A stretch of DNA of 64,000 bases from Mesobacillus zeae (GTDB lineage Bacteria > Bacillota > Bacilli > Bacillales > Cytobacillaceae). The notes below the pieces were generated by a model that was not told where the DNA came from, did no database searches, and worked only from the letters and a program-made list of their open reading frames with translations. Positions within the stretch are counted from its first letter, which is position 1. The number at the start of each line of letters is the position of its first letter. The position numbers and the translations under genes were made by a program. The stretch covers positions 1-64,000 of the forward strand of contig NZ_QWVT01000001.1 of the NCBI RefSeq assembly GCF_003570705.1, written 5' to 3'. This document shows, one piece after another, positions 8,031-17,159 of this stretch.

Positions 8031-8932
8031 TAGTAGATAACCCCTCCGCTAACTGTAGTTTCGAGCGTCGTGGCGTTAAGGTTTAGAGCGCCAGTTTTGT
8101 GGACAATTGAAGAAGATACGCTCAGGCCGAAATCACTCTTCGTCGGTCCGTGCGCATTAGTATCAGACCAAACAACCTGCGAACCGAATTGTGCACACAT
8201 ACACGTAAATTGGGCTGTGAAGTAGCTTGTATAAACGTGCCCTTTCGAGGCATCATAAAAAATGGAGTATTTATTATTAACCTTGGCATCTCCGTCAAAA
8301 CGACAGTTGCTAGCAACTCCGTACATGCTACGAGTGAACCGAAGGACTGAAGAACGTGAAATAGTAGAAGAATTATAAAAGTCAACGTCGTTGATTCGGA
8401 CATAGCACATACAGTCTTCGACTAGTATTGATAGCACGTTTAATCCCGTTACGCCGTCCCTTGCTGACGGCGCTATTCCGTCCAATTGGATTTTCACGCT
8501 GCCACCAATGAGCCCTTTAATTAGCACCTCTTCCGAATAACTCCCCGCAGCGCAGGCGATTGTATAAGCGTTCATGTGTGTATTTGGAATAACGTCAACC
8601 GCACGCTGTATTGTTTTATATGGCTTCGCTTTCGTGCCGTCACCAGTCGAATCGTTCCCTGTTGTGCTGACAAATATAAACTTCTCCACCGCACTTTTCG
8701 GTAGCACGTCGTCGGATAATACTATTTGACCGAGGCGTAATAATCCATCAGCCCCCGGCATCCGAACAGCTCCGATTTGCTCTGCCGTTACTCCGTGCGG
8801 ATTGCTCATGTTTTCTAAATGCGTGCCGACTTGTTCGTCAATCTTATCGACAAGGGCGTTATGATTCGCTCGCGATACATTTTCATTTCCTAACGGCTTC
8901 GGTAATCCTATCCGCGGCGTATATTCTGGCAT
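8030..8932 (-). CDS. Tail fibre protein with beta-helix domain
   Basis: This encodes 300 residues from ATG 8932, chosen because GGGAGGTGG lies 6 nt upstream and because longer versions would run into the preceding gene. The N-terminus has the fibre motif SNPHGVTAEQIGAV (about 43-56), which recurs in phage tail fibres. After it, FIFVSTTGNDSTGDGTKAKP and TIQRAVD introduce a right-handed parallel beta-helix of the pectate-lyase-like kind, which in phages binds or cuts surface polysaccharide. No catalytic residue could be assigned. Confidence 0.8.
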   Translation of the reverse strand: MPEYTPRIGLPKPLGNENVSRANHNALVDKIDEQVGTHLENMSNPHGVTAEQIGAVRMPGADGLLRLGQIVLSDDVLPKSAVEKFIFVSTTGNDSTGDGTKAKPYKTIQRAVDVIPNTHMNAYTIACAAGSYSEEVLIKGLIGGSVKIQLDGIAPSARDGVTGLNVLSILVEDCMCYVRINDVDFYNSSTISRSSVLRFTRSMYGVASNCRFDGDAKVNNKYSIFYDASKGHVYTSYFTAQFTCMCAQFGSQVVWSDTNAHGPTKSDFGLSVSSSIVHKTGALNLNATTLETTVSGGVIY

Positions 8933-8948
8933 GTAGCCACCTCCCGAT

Positions 8949-9611
8949 TTATTCTGGTTTATAAACTTCGAGCTGATCGTGAGTAAATTGTTTAGCGTCC
9001 AACGTATCCCACGCCCATGAGAAAGCATCGTATTCATCCCACGAAAGGTAACGATACGTATATTCCACGACCAAATGCGCGGGCATAATCTCTGCCACCG
9101 CCGCTTTTAAATCGTCTATATTCGAAGGGATTCCGCGCGAATCAATGAATTTAATCGTAACTTTGTGGGCGTCAGGAGACTCGCTGACTTCTACCTCTCC
9201 GCCAACGTACGATTCACAAACGCTTTTCAATAGCGCCACATTGACCGAGCCAAATCCGCGTATTCTCGATTTGATAGTCGACCGTCTTCCGGAGCGATCT
9301 ACAACAAACGTATCCTCGAAGCTGGTCCAGTCCATCTCCTCAATTTCCTCGAACACCGGACGGATGTCTTCGAGCACCTTCCATACGGAATGACTAGCAC
9401 CGATCTTAATGCCGAGCAATTTCTCCCAGAGCGCTAACCCCCAAGATGCCTTATCGATGAACATTTGCTCCATTACGTCGTCAATATCGTACATTAGGCG
9501 AAGATAAGCGGCTGCTTTCGCGTTTATAATCGCTTCAGATTCGCGAAGTTCTTCGTAATACTTAGGCAGATAGTCGAACATGGCACGCTTTATATCGCGA
9601 GTAGTATTCAC
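8949..9611 (-). CDS. Baseplate wedge protein, YmfQ/XkdU-like (DUF2313)
   Basis: The 220-residue protein begins with an acidic helical region (YLPKYYEELRESEAI) and ends with TIKFIDSRGIPSNIDDLKAAVAEIMPAHL, the pattern of the Mu gp48/YmfQ family. These proteins link baseplate J to the tail fibres. It overlaps the baseplate J gene by 4 nt. Confidence 0.83.
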   Translation of the reverse strand: MNTTRDIKRAMFDYLPKYYEELRESEAIINAKAAAYLRLMYDIDDVMEQMFIDKASWGLALWEKLLGIKIGASHSVWKVLEDIRPVFEEIEEMDWTSFEDTFVVDRSGRRSTIKSRIRGFGSVNVALLKSVCESYVGGEVEVSESPDAHKVTIKFIDSRGIPSNIDDLKAAVAEIMPAHLVVEYTYRYLSWDEYDAFSWAWDTLDAKQFTHDQLEVYKPE

Positions 9612-10663
9612 GTTAAAGTCACCGTCCCGTTAATGGCAACCTGCCCGTCTGGAATGGCGATGTTAGCCGTGCCCCCGTTTATAGTAAGTCCGCTGTAGTC
9701 AAGCACGTCCGGAATGTCGAGCAGCAGATTCGCAATCCGTGAGTACCTTACGATGGTATCCCTAAACGCTAAACCTTCAAGATACTCGTCTAACGCCGTT
9801 TCGAATTCCGCTTTAACTGCCAAGATGTCTCCGCCAGCCTGCAGCGTCAGCGTTGCCGTAACGTTAATCGGAACCTCGACCACGCCTGTGACGGTTACTG
9901 CTGCCCCGAAAGGACGCTGCGATTCGATATACGTAGTTGCTGCGTTGATGATCGTTTGATTCGGCGCTTTTCTGTCCGAGCTTAGTAGGACGACTTTCAC
10001 CGTACCAGGTCCGGCCCATAATGGATAAACCTTCGCATCACTTACTCCGACGACTTCCCTCGCCCATTGCAAATAATGATTAGCGTTTCCACTGGTAGCC
10101 GGCTTCTGCACGCGATCCTTTAGGCGCCCAAGTAATTCTTTGTCAGACTCTGCGTCAGCCCCTCCGCTAAAGGCTAAAGCGTTTGTTGCCATAACCACTC
10201 CGGATAAATCTCCTGGAGCTAACGAAGTAATTCGACCCGCCAATATGTTTCCGTCTTCCCCGCCATCTTGCGACTCTGCCGTAACTGTAGCCATTCCTCC
10301 CGTAAGGACAACTTCGTCCTTCGTTAGGAAATAGACAGGCTCCTCATCGTCCGTCATAAGTAGCGTATCTACGGGAACGATTGTGCCTTCAGGTCCGGTT
10401 AACGTGACGATCCCTTCCGACTTGGCTGCTGCTTTTCGCGTTACACCGAATTCGCCTGCACGTAAGTCGAGCCATTGCCCTTCTGTTGTTTCCGCGAAGG
10501 CTAGCATCATAACTGCGTCCAACTCGACGTATGCCAACGATAGCTCGATTGCAGACGGGTAAAGCAAGTCGTAAGCGACCGATCCCTCCCGCTTATCGAT
10601 CGAATCGTCAACGTCCTCAAGCATCGCCTCGAGTATCGCTTCTGGCGTTTTATATTCATACAT
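9608..10663 (-). CDS. xkdT: Baseplate J-like protein (XkdT)
   Basis: The 351-residue protein matches the Baseplate_J family: N-terminal helices with YDLLYPSAIELSLAY, GQWLDLRAGEFGV, a middle GRITSLAPGDLSGV, and a C-terminal beta domain with VPINVTATLTLQAG and DYSGLTINGG. It forms the wedges around the central hub of contractile tails. It overlaps the DUF2634 gene upstream by 8 nt. Confidence 0.9.
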   Translation of the reverse strand: MYEYKTPEAILEAMLEDVDDSIDKREGSVAYDLLYPSAIELSLAYVELDAVMMLAFAETTEGQWLDLRAGEFGVTRKAAAKSEGIVTLTGPEGTIVPVDTLLMTDDEEPVYFLTKDEVVLTGGMATVTAESQDGGEDGNILAGRITSLAPGDLSGVVMATNALAFSGGADAESDKELLGRLKDRVQKPATSGNANHYLQWAREVVGVSDAKVYPLWAGPGTVKVVLLSSDRKAPNQTIINAATTYIESQRPFGAAVTVTGVVEVPINVTATLTLQAGGDILAVKAEFETALDEYLEGLAFRDTIVRYSRIANLLLDIPDVLDYSGLTINGGTANIAIPDGQVAINGTVTLT

Positions 10664-11096
10664 TTACTTCCACCTCCTCCGTTATTACAACGTCGTTATC
10701 CGCGGGAATCACCGTAACGGTAATGAACAACTTGTCGCCATCCCGTGTAAACGTCGTCTGCACATCGTCAATTCGGTCGTCATAAACAAGTGCCTCGCTA
10801 ACTATCCGAGGAACCTCTGCGTCGAGCAACTCCTCTGTAATTTCGTCGTCGCCGATTAGCTCGTTTAATTCACATCCGTAGTCGTCCGAATAAATGGCGA
10901 ACCTTGACCGCTCCGTTAAAATAGCCTTCCGGATGAACTGCCGCAAAGATTCTCCCCCATCTATAAACTTTCCGATGGTGCCATTTTCGAAATCAATCGC
11001 CCACGTTTTCGACGGCTCAACGACTATCTCCGCTTCCTCTTCCGCCAGGATTGCTTCGTCTAAAGCATCTGAGTAATTTTCGGGAATAAACGCCAT
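10656..11096 (-). CDS. xkdS: Baseplate protein, DUF2634 (XkdS-like)
   Basis: The 146-residue product has the DUF2634 signature: WAIDFENGTIGKFIDGGESLRQFI, RSRFAIYSDDYGCEL and a C-terminal RDGDKLFITVTVIP strand. It corresponds to gp25-like wedge proteins. Order and overlaps with XkdR-like and XkdT-like genes fit PBSX. Confidence 0.85.
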   Translation of the reverse strand: MAFIPENYSDALDEAILAEEEAEIVVEPSKTWAIDFENGTIGKFIDGGESLRQFIRKAILTERSRFAIYSDDYGCELNELIGDDEITEELLDAEVPRIVSEALVYDDRIDDVQTTFTRDGDKLFITVTVIPADNDVVITEEVEVNV

Positions 11097-11098
11097 AT

Positions 11099-11380
11099 TT
11101 ACACCGCCTTATCTATTACGAAATATAATTGCGAATCGTCGTCTCCTATGATGATAACGCGATCCCCTACCGAAAGACCGCCGTTGGCCGCCGTCTGCGA
11201 TACGATTAAGTCGTCCATGTCGAGGTCAATCTCATCAGTCCCGACGCGAAGCTTAAGGTTAGGCATAGGCGCCAACACTTCGCCTAGTTCGATGGTGACA
11301 TCCTTGTTATGTCCGTGTTGGCGGATTAGTTGGACGAACTTCGATGCCGATGAACCTTCGAGTCCTATGCGTTTATCCAT
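11099..11380 (-). CDS. xkdR: Baseplate hub accessory protein, DUF2577 (XkdR-like)
   Basis: This encodes 93 residues from ATG 11380, preceded by GGAGGGTG. Upstream in-frame codons overlap the end of the XkdQ-like gene and were not used. The product matches DUF2577 (ASKFVQLIRQHGHNK, then beta strands ending VGDRVIIIGDDDSQLYFVIDK). In PBSX-type tails it acts with XkdQ and XkdS at the baseplate. Confidence 0.83.
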   Translation of the reverse strand: MDKRIGLEGSSASKFVQLIRQHGHNKDVTIELGEVLAPMPNLKLRVGTDEIDLDMDDLIVSQTAANGGLSVGDRVIIIGDDDSQLYFVIDKAV

Positions 11381-11382
11381 CG

Positions 11383-12798
11383 TTAAATCACCCTCCGTAT
11401 CTCCATGTAGTGACCAGCCCAGTAACCTGTCGTATAGCTGTGTTCCTGGCATCCAGACGAAGCTAAGCTTACGCAAAATCCTGGACGCGTTACGATACCA
11501 ACGTGGGAAACTCCGGAACGATACGTACCTTGGAAGAACACTAAATCGCCCGCCTGAGCGCTTGCCTTCGAAACTTGCTTTCCTTTTCGTATCTGTGCCG
11601 ACGTGCCGTGGCCGATGTCTTTACCAGTTGCTTTCTTGAATACGTAGTAAGTAAACCCGGAACAATCGCCCGTACCGTTTGCAATACTCTTTCCGCCGAA
11701 TACATAACGAACTTTCCCCTTAAAGCTACGCGCTAGGTTAACTACGTCGGTTGCCTTGTCATTTGAGGCGCCGCCGCTTGCCATAGTCTTCTCCGGTTCT
11801 TCAGGTGGCTCATATTCTAGCTCGTTTAATTCCAATGTTTTCGATACGGTAATGCTCATCGAATGGAGTCCGTTAGGCTCGAACGTATGCGAGTCGGTAA
11901 TAACGTAAAATCCTCCGCTGATGCCCGTCATTTTCTCGCTGACTTGCACCATTTTGCCGGAGATAATTGACTTCTCGCCGAGAGCATCTATGTTAGACTC
12001 CCTCGCTACTTTGTTGAGTTCCTTCAGTAAAGCGTTGGCAATCGGCATAAGTTGAGCGACTGACTTCTCGCTTTCGTGCTCCTTCTCGCGCATCAGTCCG
12101 TATTTCTTAGTGGACGCCGAATCGCTGACCGTGACACCTTTCGATTCCTCGCCGCTCTTCCCTGTGATACGAACGGAGTTGCGTAAGTCTTCAATAGATT
12201 CCGAGTAACTGGCGCTAAGTAAGTTCGAGCCGTCCTTTATAATCAAGCGCTTTACCTGCGACTTTCTCTCGCGTAAAACTAACTTTCCTTTTTCGTTTCC
12301 AAGCATAAAAACCTTGCCGGTTTTCTTTCGAGTTTCCGTCAAGGCTATCATAATCATGTCGTATAAAGTTTTATCGCGCAGAATTAATTTAGGAATAACG
12401 TAGCCTGTGTCGTCGATCGTGCCCGCACTGATTCCATACTTACTGCAGATAGTGCGAATGATTTGTGAAGCCTTCTGCTTAACGAACTTCATCGAGTCCA
12501 TATTTTTCGTAAGGTAATAGTTATAGTCGTACGCCGTAAACGAAAAGGAGCCGTCGCTGGCTATTTCAGTATTGAAGATAACGCCGCGAAAGATTTCGTC
12601 TCCATCTACGTAAAGCCGAACGTCCTTCCCGACCTCGATATTAACCGCCTTCGTCGTGCCGTTTGTCGTATTGCTCATCGACACCTTGCACGAACGGCTG
12701 GCCTGCGTTGTTTCCCCTGACCAATTTACCGAAGTGACTAACTCCGTTAATTTAACGTAGGTGTCAGAGCTTGAGTAATACCGAAGAGAAACGCTCAT
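11383..12798 (-). CDS. xkdQ: XkdQ-like baseplate hub protein fused to an NlpC/P60 peptidase
   Basis: The 471-residue fusion has residues 1-330 like XkdQ/gpD hub proteins (WSGETTQASRSCKVSM, LRDKTLYDMIMIAL, GGFYVITDSHTFEPNGLHSM). A short Pro/Glu linker leads to an NlpC/P60 domain (about 350-471) with catalytic Cys379 in GDCSGF and His432 in SHVGIV. The enzyme part would cut wall stem peptides during injection. The hub/peptidase fusion is a common Firmicute arrangement. Confidence 0.88.
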   Translation of the reverse strand: MSVSLRYYSSSDTYVKLTELVTSVNWSGETTQASRSCKVSMSNTTNGTTKAVNIEVGKDVRLYVDGDEIFRGVIFNTEIASDGSFSFTAYDYNYYLTKNMDSMKFVKQKASQIIRTICSKYGISAGTIDDTGYVIPKLILRDKTLYDMIMIALTETRKKTGKVFMLGNEKGKLVLRERKSQVKRLIIKDGSNLLSASYSESIEDLRNSVRITGKSGEESKGVTVSDSASTKKYGLMREKEHESEKSVAQLMPIANALLKELNKVARESNIDALGEKSIISGKMVQVSEKMTGISGGFYVITDSHTFEPNGLHSMSITVSKTLELNELEYEPPEEPEKTMASGGASNDKATDVVNLARSFKGKVRYVFGGKSIANGTGDCSGFTYYVFKKATGKDIGHGTSAQIRKGKQVSKASAQAGDLVFFQGTYRSGVSHVGIVTRPGFCVSLASSGCQEHSYTTGYWAGHYMEIRRVI

Positions 12799-13451
12799 TT
12801 TGGTATCACCAACTTTTGCCCCGGATAAATCAAGTTCGGATTCTTGCCGATTAACTTCTTATTCGCGTTGTAAATCTTGCGCCATTTTGTTGCGTCGCCG
12901 TAAACGGAAGGCTTCTTCGCGATATTCCACAGGCAGTCACCTTTCTTCACAACGTATATCTTCTTCGGGACTGGCTTCGGCTTAGGAGGACGTGGCTTCG
13001 GCTTAGGCTTCGGTTTAGCAACCGTTACCCTTTCGACTCTAACCTCGCGCCATTCCTTTAACGCCAACGTAAAATAAATGTCACCGGGCGAGCCGGCACG
13101 TTCAGCTTCGATTTGAAAGTCGCGTATGGTTACGGGGAGATTAACGCCGCCAGCGCCAGTAACTACGTACTGAATCGGTTGCCGACGGTTACGCCAACTT
13201 TCGATTTTAGCGACGAAGGCGGTAGGGGAAATGAATCCTCTATAGCCGCAGTATGTCGGATTATAATGCTTCGGCCAAAATGTTTGTATCGTAAATGGGC
13301 GCAAGCCCCGTAGTTTGATATTCGTTACCTCGCCGAGTCCTTCAACTTCGATATCTTCGTAATCGAACGGAGAGTCATAAGCATTCGCCGTAGGATTGAC
13401 GGGCAGGCGCAGTCGTTCTTTACCACTAATAAGCCAGAATTCTACCGCCAT
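12795..13451 (-). CDS. xkdP: LysM-containing tail protein (XkdP-like)
   Basis: The 218-residue protein has an N-terminal tail domain (about 1-145), a Lys/Pro-rich linker (about 146-165) and a C-terminal LysM (about 168-217: YVVKKGDCLWNIAKK, then NPNLIYPGQKLVIPK). LysM binds peptidoglycan and should hold the baseplate tip at the wall. It lies between the tape measure and XkdQ-like genes with 4-nt overlaps, as in PBSX. Confidence 0.88.
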   Translation of the reverse strand: MAVEFWLISGKERLRLPVNPTANAYDSPFDYEDIEVEGLGEVTNIKLRGLRPFTIQTFWPKHYNPTYCGYRGFISPTAFVAKIESWRNRRQPIQYVVTGAGGVNLPVTIRDFQIEAERAGSPGDIYFTLALKEWREVRVERVTVAKPKPKPKPRPPKPKPVPKKIYVVKKGDCLWNIAKKPSVYGDATKWRKIYNANKKLIGKNPNLIYPGQKLVIPK

Positions 13452-15022
13452 TATGCACCTGCACCTCCCGCTTGTTCGACTTTCTTAACGAATATGTCGA
13501 AGAGTTGCTCCGCTTGTTGCTCTGTCGAACCACCGCCAATCGTTACGTTAAATTGATACGTATTGCCTACGCCTTTGCCTTGCTTTTGCGCACGGTATTC
13601 CGCTGCCTCTCCGCGAGTTAGTACCGCCTCGTCCTTGTGCAAACGGGCGCTGTAACCGTTGTAAGGTACGCGGTCAAGTCCGCCATTGTGCGAACTTTCT
13701 CCGCCGAACCAACGTGACGTTTTATCTTTCACCCAACCAACGGCTTTTTTACCGAGCTTACCGCTATAACTACCGACAGCGTTCGTCGGGTTGAGATTGG
13801 CGATTTTCCAACCGTTGTCTTTTACGTATTTAATGGCGCCGTCAATTACGCCTTTTCCGATAGCTGTGCCGATTTTTACACCAGCTTCAATGATCGGACC
13901 CTGTGACGAAGACAACGCTGTACCTAAGATTTGCACCGCCACTTCTCCGGCTTTCTGAATCTTTTCGCGACCGCCGCCATCAAGCCACGACTGGAATTTC
14001 GCGAATAAATCCGTTATTATCCATTCAACTTTTGCGCTCAAAGTGGTCTTTTTCTTCCACTCTTCGGAATTAGATAACGCAGTGAACCAGTTGATTAGCG
14101 ACGTGGCTCCGTTTGTTAGACCGGTAAGGATATTTTTAATGATTTTAGCGCCAACGTTTGCGGCTTTTGAAAAGTCTCCACCTTCAAGTTTTGCGATTAA
14201 ATTCGATAAGAATCCGCTGATAACTTCGAGCGACGGCGCACCCATGTCGCGTAACAATAACGCAAATTGTTCGCGAACTCGCGCCCATAATCCGATCGTC
14301 GTTCCGCCCATATCGTCGACTAGTTTCGTAGTCATGCCGATTTTGTTAAAGTATTCATCGAGCTTAACAAGCTGCTGTTCTAACGGTAGACTCTTGATTT
14401 CGTTCATTATCTTCCGTGGCATTTCAAACCGGTCAATAATCGAGAGGGCGTCGCCACTAAATAATTCACGCAATGAAAACACCGCGCCTTCAATCCCTTG
14501 CCCCGGATCTATGGCCGCAAGTCGTTCGGTTATCTTCCACATTTTTTCGAGTTCCTTCGTATTCTTACTCAGCGTAATGAACGATTTTGAGTTTCCGTAA
14601 ACTGTTTGCGAATCAAGTATCGGAGATTGAACTGAAAGTCGGTCGACCATATCCGTATACTGTTTCGCTAGCTTTTTATCGTCAAACATTGCGCCGATGA
14701 TTACGTTAGACTGCTCGAATTTCGCCGCCTCAAGCACGGTAGCTTCGAAGACTTTCTTTGCGCCTTCAACCGCCGCATATCCGGCAGCCACGCCGGCAAG
14801 TGCTCCCGTTAACATGCCTAGTCCTTTCGTAACTGAGCCGATACCTCCGCCCATCTTGTCAAATGAGCGACCGGCCCTATTTGCAGAAGTTTCCGCCTTG
14901 GTTGTCGACCTAGCGAGCGTATCCATTGCCTTTTCTGTTCGCGCTGTTTGGCGGGTGATCTTCCGCATCGGGTCGGAAAACTTATCGTCCAACCGAAGTA
15001 TCGCTCTTAAATCAAACGCCAT
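13451..15022 (-). CDS. Tail tape measure protein
   Basis: The 523-residue protein has a coiled-coil N-terminus (RKITRQTARTEKAMDTLARS), a Gly/Ala hydrophobic stretch (about 58-85) and a C-terminal GLDRVPYNGYSARLHKDEAVL motif that is common in tape measure proteins. At about 1.5 angstrom per residue it predicts a tail near 75-80 nm, rather short. Its ATG overlaps the stop of the frameshifted chaperone (TAATG). Confidence 0.88.
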   Translation of the reverse strand: MAFDLRAILRLDDKFSDPMRKITRQTARTEKAMDTLARSTTKAETSANRAGRSFDKMGGGIGSVTKGLGMLTGALAGVAAGYAAVEGAKKVFEATVLEAAKFEQSNVIIGAMFDDKKLAKQYTDMVDRLSVQSPILDSQTVYGNSKSFITLSKNTKELEKMWKITERLAAIDPGQGIEGAVFSLRELFSGDALSIIDRFEMPRKIMNEIKSLPLEQQLVKLDEYFNKIGMTTKLVDDMGGTTIGLWARVREQFALLLRDMGAPSLEVISGFLSNLIAKLEGGDFSKAANVGAKIIKNILTGLTNGATSLINWFTALSNSEEWKKKTTLSAKVEWIITDLFAKFQSWLDGGGREKIQKAGEVAVQILGTALSSSQGPIIEAGVKIGTAIGKGVIDGAIKYVKDNGWKIANLNPTNAVGSYSGKLGKKAVGWVKDKTSRWFGGESSHNGGLDRVPYNGYSARLHKDEAVLTRGEAAEYRAQKQGKGVGNTYQFNVTIGGGSTEQQAEQLFDIFVKKVEQAGGAGA

Positions 15023-15590
15023 TATTTCGTCCTCCCTTCCGCCTTATTTCGTTCTTTTGCTTCCTCTTCAAGTACGAGTTCCATTGACGCGTACATGAAC
15101 TTGCGGTGTCGCCAAGGCTTTTGGTAAACTTCGTCAGGCGGGATTCCGTGGCGTTGGAAAATTTCGTGTAGTAAGTATGGTTCGCCACCCGCCAGTATTA
15201 GTTTTTTACTTCTTCGATTTCCTCTTCATCGTCCTCAAAACCACTAAGTTCGAGGATCGCCATCTGAAGCTTTTCGATTTCTCCAGGCAATAACGTTTTA
15301 GTTACGACGTCAGCCGCGTCCTTTGCGCCCTTCGCTTTGATTAGTTCCACGTGGTTAAAGTCGGGCTCAACGCAAGCCTTTGATATAAGTAATCCGCCGA
15401 GCATCCTTGTGTCGACTTCCTTCTTTTGCTTAGCACCTTTTCCGACAAAGTGCGTCGCTTCTTCGCGAGCCTCTTCGAGAGTTTCGTCGGTTAACGCCTT
15501 TACGATAAAATCCACGCCAAGTCGTTTAATGTGGACGTTCTTTTCGATATTCAAATCCGAAGCCAATAACGCTTTTAATGCGTCGCTCAT
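15022..15590 (-). CDS. Tail assembly chaperone, -1 frameshift product (GT-type)
   Basis: A second reading frame continues past the chaperone stop. After A AAA AAC at 15207-15201 the -1 frame stays open for 59 codons (begins LILAGGEPYLLHEIFQRHG, ends at TAA 15024-15022), giving a fusion of about 189 residues. The tail piece overlaps the start of the tape measure gene by one base, just where the T domain of lambda gpGT lies. The short form recruits tube subunits and the long form bridges to the tape measure in lambda-type systems. Only translation analysis can show how often the shift occurs. Confidence 0.82.
15198..15590 (-). CDS. xkdN: Tail assembly chaperone, short form (XkdN-like)
   Basis: The 130-residue protein (DLNIEKNVHIKRLGVDFIVKAL, DTRMLGGLLISKACVEPDF, acidic C-terminus) matches the Phage_TAC/XkdN family. 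It lies between the tail tube and tape measure genes, the conserved place for tail chaperones. Its last codons GTA AAA AAC form the slippery site for the longer product. Confidence 0.85.
   Translation of the reverse strand: MSDALKALLASDLNIEKNVHIKRLGVDFIVKALTDETLEEAREEATHFVGKGAKQKKEVDTRMLGGLLISKACVEPDFNHVELIKAKGAKDAADVVTKTLLPGEIEKLQMAILELSGFEDDEEEIEEVKN
15201..15207 (-). promoter_or_regulatory. Slippery heptamer A AAA AAC for programmed -1 frameshift
   Basis: The heptamer is in the correct phase (GTA AAA AAC), immediately before the zero-frame TAA. The -1 frame is open and ends exactly at the next gene. This fits the conserved X XXY YYZ rule for phage tail chaperones. Confidence 0.85.
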
Positions 15591-15621
15591 TTACGTCACC
15601 CCTTCATAAACTAATTGTTAG

Positions 15622-15649
15622 ATTTAAAGGCGGGATTTTTACGCCCGCC
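15622..15649 (-). terminator. Hairpin between tail tube and chaperone genes
   Basis: GGCGGG and CCCGCC (15644-15649 with 15629-15634) form a 6-bp GC stem with a 9-nt loop, followed on the minus strand by TTTAAAT. It is probably a leaky terminator or 3' stabiliser that keeps tube mRNA more abundant than chaperone mRNA. Confidence 0.5.
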
Positions 15650-15655
15650 AGTGTT

Positions 15656-16081
15656 TTACAGATATTCGAAATCCGAGAATGTGAACGGAGTTTCTTCCGT
15701 TACCAAACTACCAACCTCGTAAGATAAAATCGGAATATTATCGAACTGTACGCCTTTGATACGTACATGTGTTTTGCCTTCGTGATTTTCCGGATCATCG
15801 AGTTTCATCACTAGCTCCGTAACAAATGAACCTTTTGAATCGTTTTTGACTTGTGCAATTTGTTTCGCTAGTTTTGCAGTAATCTTATACCCCGTCATTG
15901 TGCCGGAATAAGTAATACTTACGACTTTATGGCCGGTTACACGCGTACCTGCACGCATGACTTCCTCTTTACCGATTTCTCCGTTTGCTTCCGCTTGTGT
16001 TACGTTAGTAAGCCATTCACCATCGGCCGAGTACATTTTCCCGAAGCTGCCGTTCAACGTTTTCGTTGCATCTAATACCAT
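15656..16081 (-). CDS. xkdM: Tail tube protein (XkdM-like)
   Basis: The 141-residue protein begins with LDATKTLNGSFGKMYSADGEWL and has IKGVQFDNIPILSYEVGSLVTEETPFTFSDFEYL at the end. Both are typical of XkdM/DUF2001 tube subunits that stack inside the contractile sheath. It directly follows the sheath gene. Confidence 0.9.
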   Translation of the reverse strand: MVLDATKTLNGSFGKMYSADGEWLTNVTQAEANGEIGKEEVMRAGTRVTGHKVVSITYSGTMTGYKITAKLAKQIAQVKNDSKGSFVTELVMKLDDPENHEGKTHVRIKGVQFDNIPILSYEVGSLVTEETPFTFSDFEYL

Positions 16082-16109
16082 CCGTTATTCACCGTCCTTC
16101 TTTCGTTTA

Positions 16110-17159
16110 TTAAACGTTAATTGTTAAGAAAATCCGCTCCATCGAATCAATTTCGCGATAAGCAATCGTTAAGAAAACGGTGTCGCCAACGCTAGGATTC
16201 TGTGTGTCTAGTTCGACCACGATGTCCGTCAGCACGTTACTCGCTTCGAGCGTTTCGAGGTACGCTTTGATTGCGTTAATCAACGCTACCTGTCCGTCTT
16301 CATTATTGTCTAGCTTGCCGATGTAGTTATCGCGAGCCGTCTTTTCGACGTCCGTTGCAACTGCTTGGCGTGAGCGAGTTGAGCGAATCTTCGTCTTAGC
16401 TGTTGTAATACCTTGCTCGATCTTAACTTTTTCGCCGTCATTGACGAGCACCAGCGAGCCTGCTTCGAGTGCCGTAATGATTTCGCTATTACGTAAGCGT
16501 TTCGTCACATCATCGACCGCTACTTCTGTAAACGTGATGGAGCGATTGATTGCCGTACCTGCGATTAAGCCTGCGATATGAGCCGCATACTTTCCGCTTG
16601 AATAATCAGTCCCATCGATAGATACGCCTGTGATAAGATTTACTACATAATCGTCAAGTAACGCCGCTGAGCGAGTATTTCCTGTCGCTGGGTTAGCGTC
16701 GTCTGCCGCTGTGCCGCCCGTAACGAACATGAAATGCTTGCGTTCTGTTCGGTTTGCGACCACCCACGCCACCGTATTAGTTCGTTCGGTTGCGCTTGGC
16801 TCTCCGTCGAATACAAACACGTTGAATGGTCGTGCTTCGAATGCGTTGCGCATATCTACGTAGTCCGCAGTTGCTGGCGTTGCTGGCATCGTGTAGACAA
16901 GTACCTCTTTCGCGCCGCCTTGTAATGCGAATTTAATCGACTGAATGTTCGCTGCACCGAATAGTTCCGCCGCACCCGTTTCGTCGCTCACCGTGTAAAA
17001 TGTTTTAGCTGTAGCTGTTCCTCCCGTATACGTGTTTAACGGGATTGCTACGATACCACGTGCGCCTCCTGTGATTTGTCCCTCAGCCGCATTTACGAAA
17101 TTCGTATATAAGCCTGGGCGAATCGGGGGGTTCGCCGGGTCCCATTGATTAATTGCCAT
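16110..17159 (-). CDS. xkdK: Tail sheath protein (XkdK-like)
   Basis: The 349-residue protein has the sheath N-terminus (RPGLYTNFVNAAEGQITGGARGIVAIPL), a middle KYAAHIAGLIAGTAINRSIT and a C-terminal beta domain (NPSVGDTVFLTIAYREIDSMERIFLTINV), as in XkdK. Its presence shows a contractile, myovirus-type tail. It is shorter than many sheaths (about 460 residues), so some outer domains are missing. Confidence 0.93.
   Translation of the reverse strand: MAINQWDPANPPIRPGLYTNFVNAAEGQITGGARGIVAIPLNTYTGGTATAKTFYTVSDETGAAELFGAANIQSIKFALQGGAKEVLVYTMPATPATADYVDMRNAFEARPFNVFVFDGEPSATERTNTVAWVVANRTERKHFMFVTGGTAADDANPATGNTRSAALLDDYVVNLITGVSIDGTDYSSGKYAAHIAGLIAGTAINRSITFTEVAVDDVTKRLRNSEIITALEAGSLVLVNDGEKVKIEQGITTAKTKIRSTRSRQAVATDVEKTARDNYIGKLDNNEDGQVALINAIKAYLETLEASNVLTDIVVELDTQNPSVGDTVFLTIAYREIDSMERIFLTINV

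Noticed and set aside
14043-14600. Plus-strand open frame of 185 residues
   Set aside because: It lies wholly antisense to the tape measure gene and shows only mirrored codon bias.
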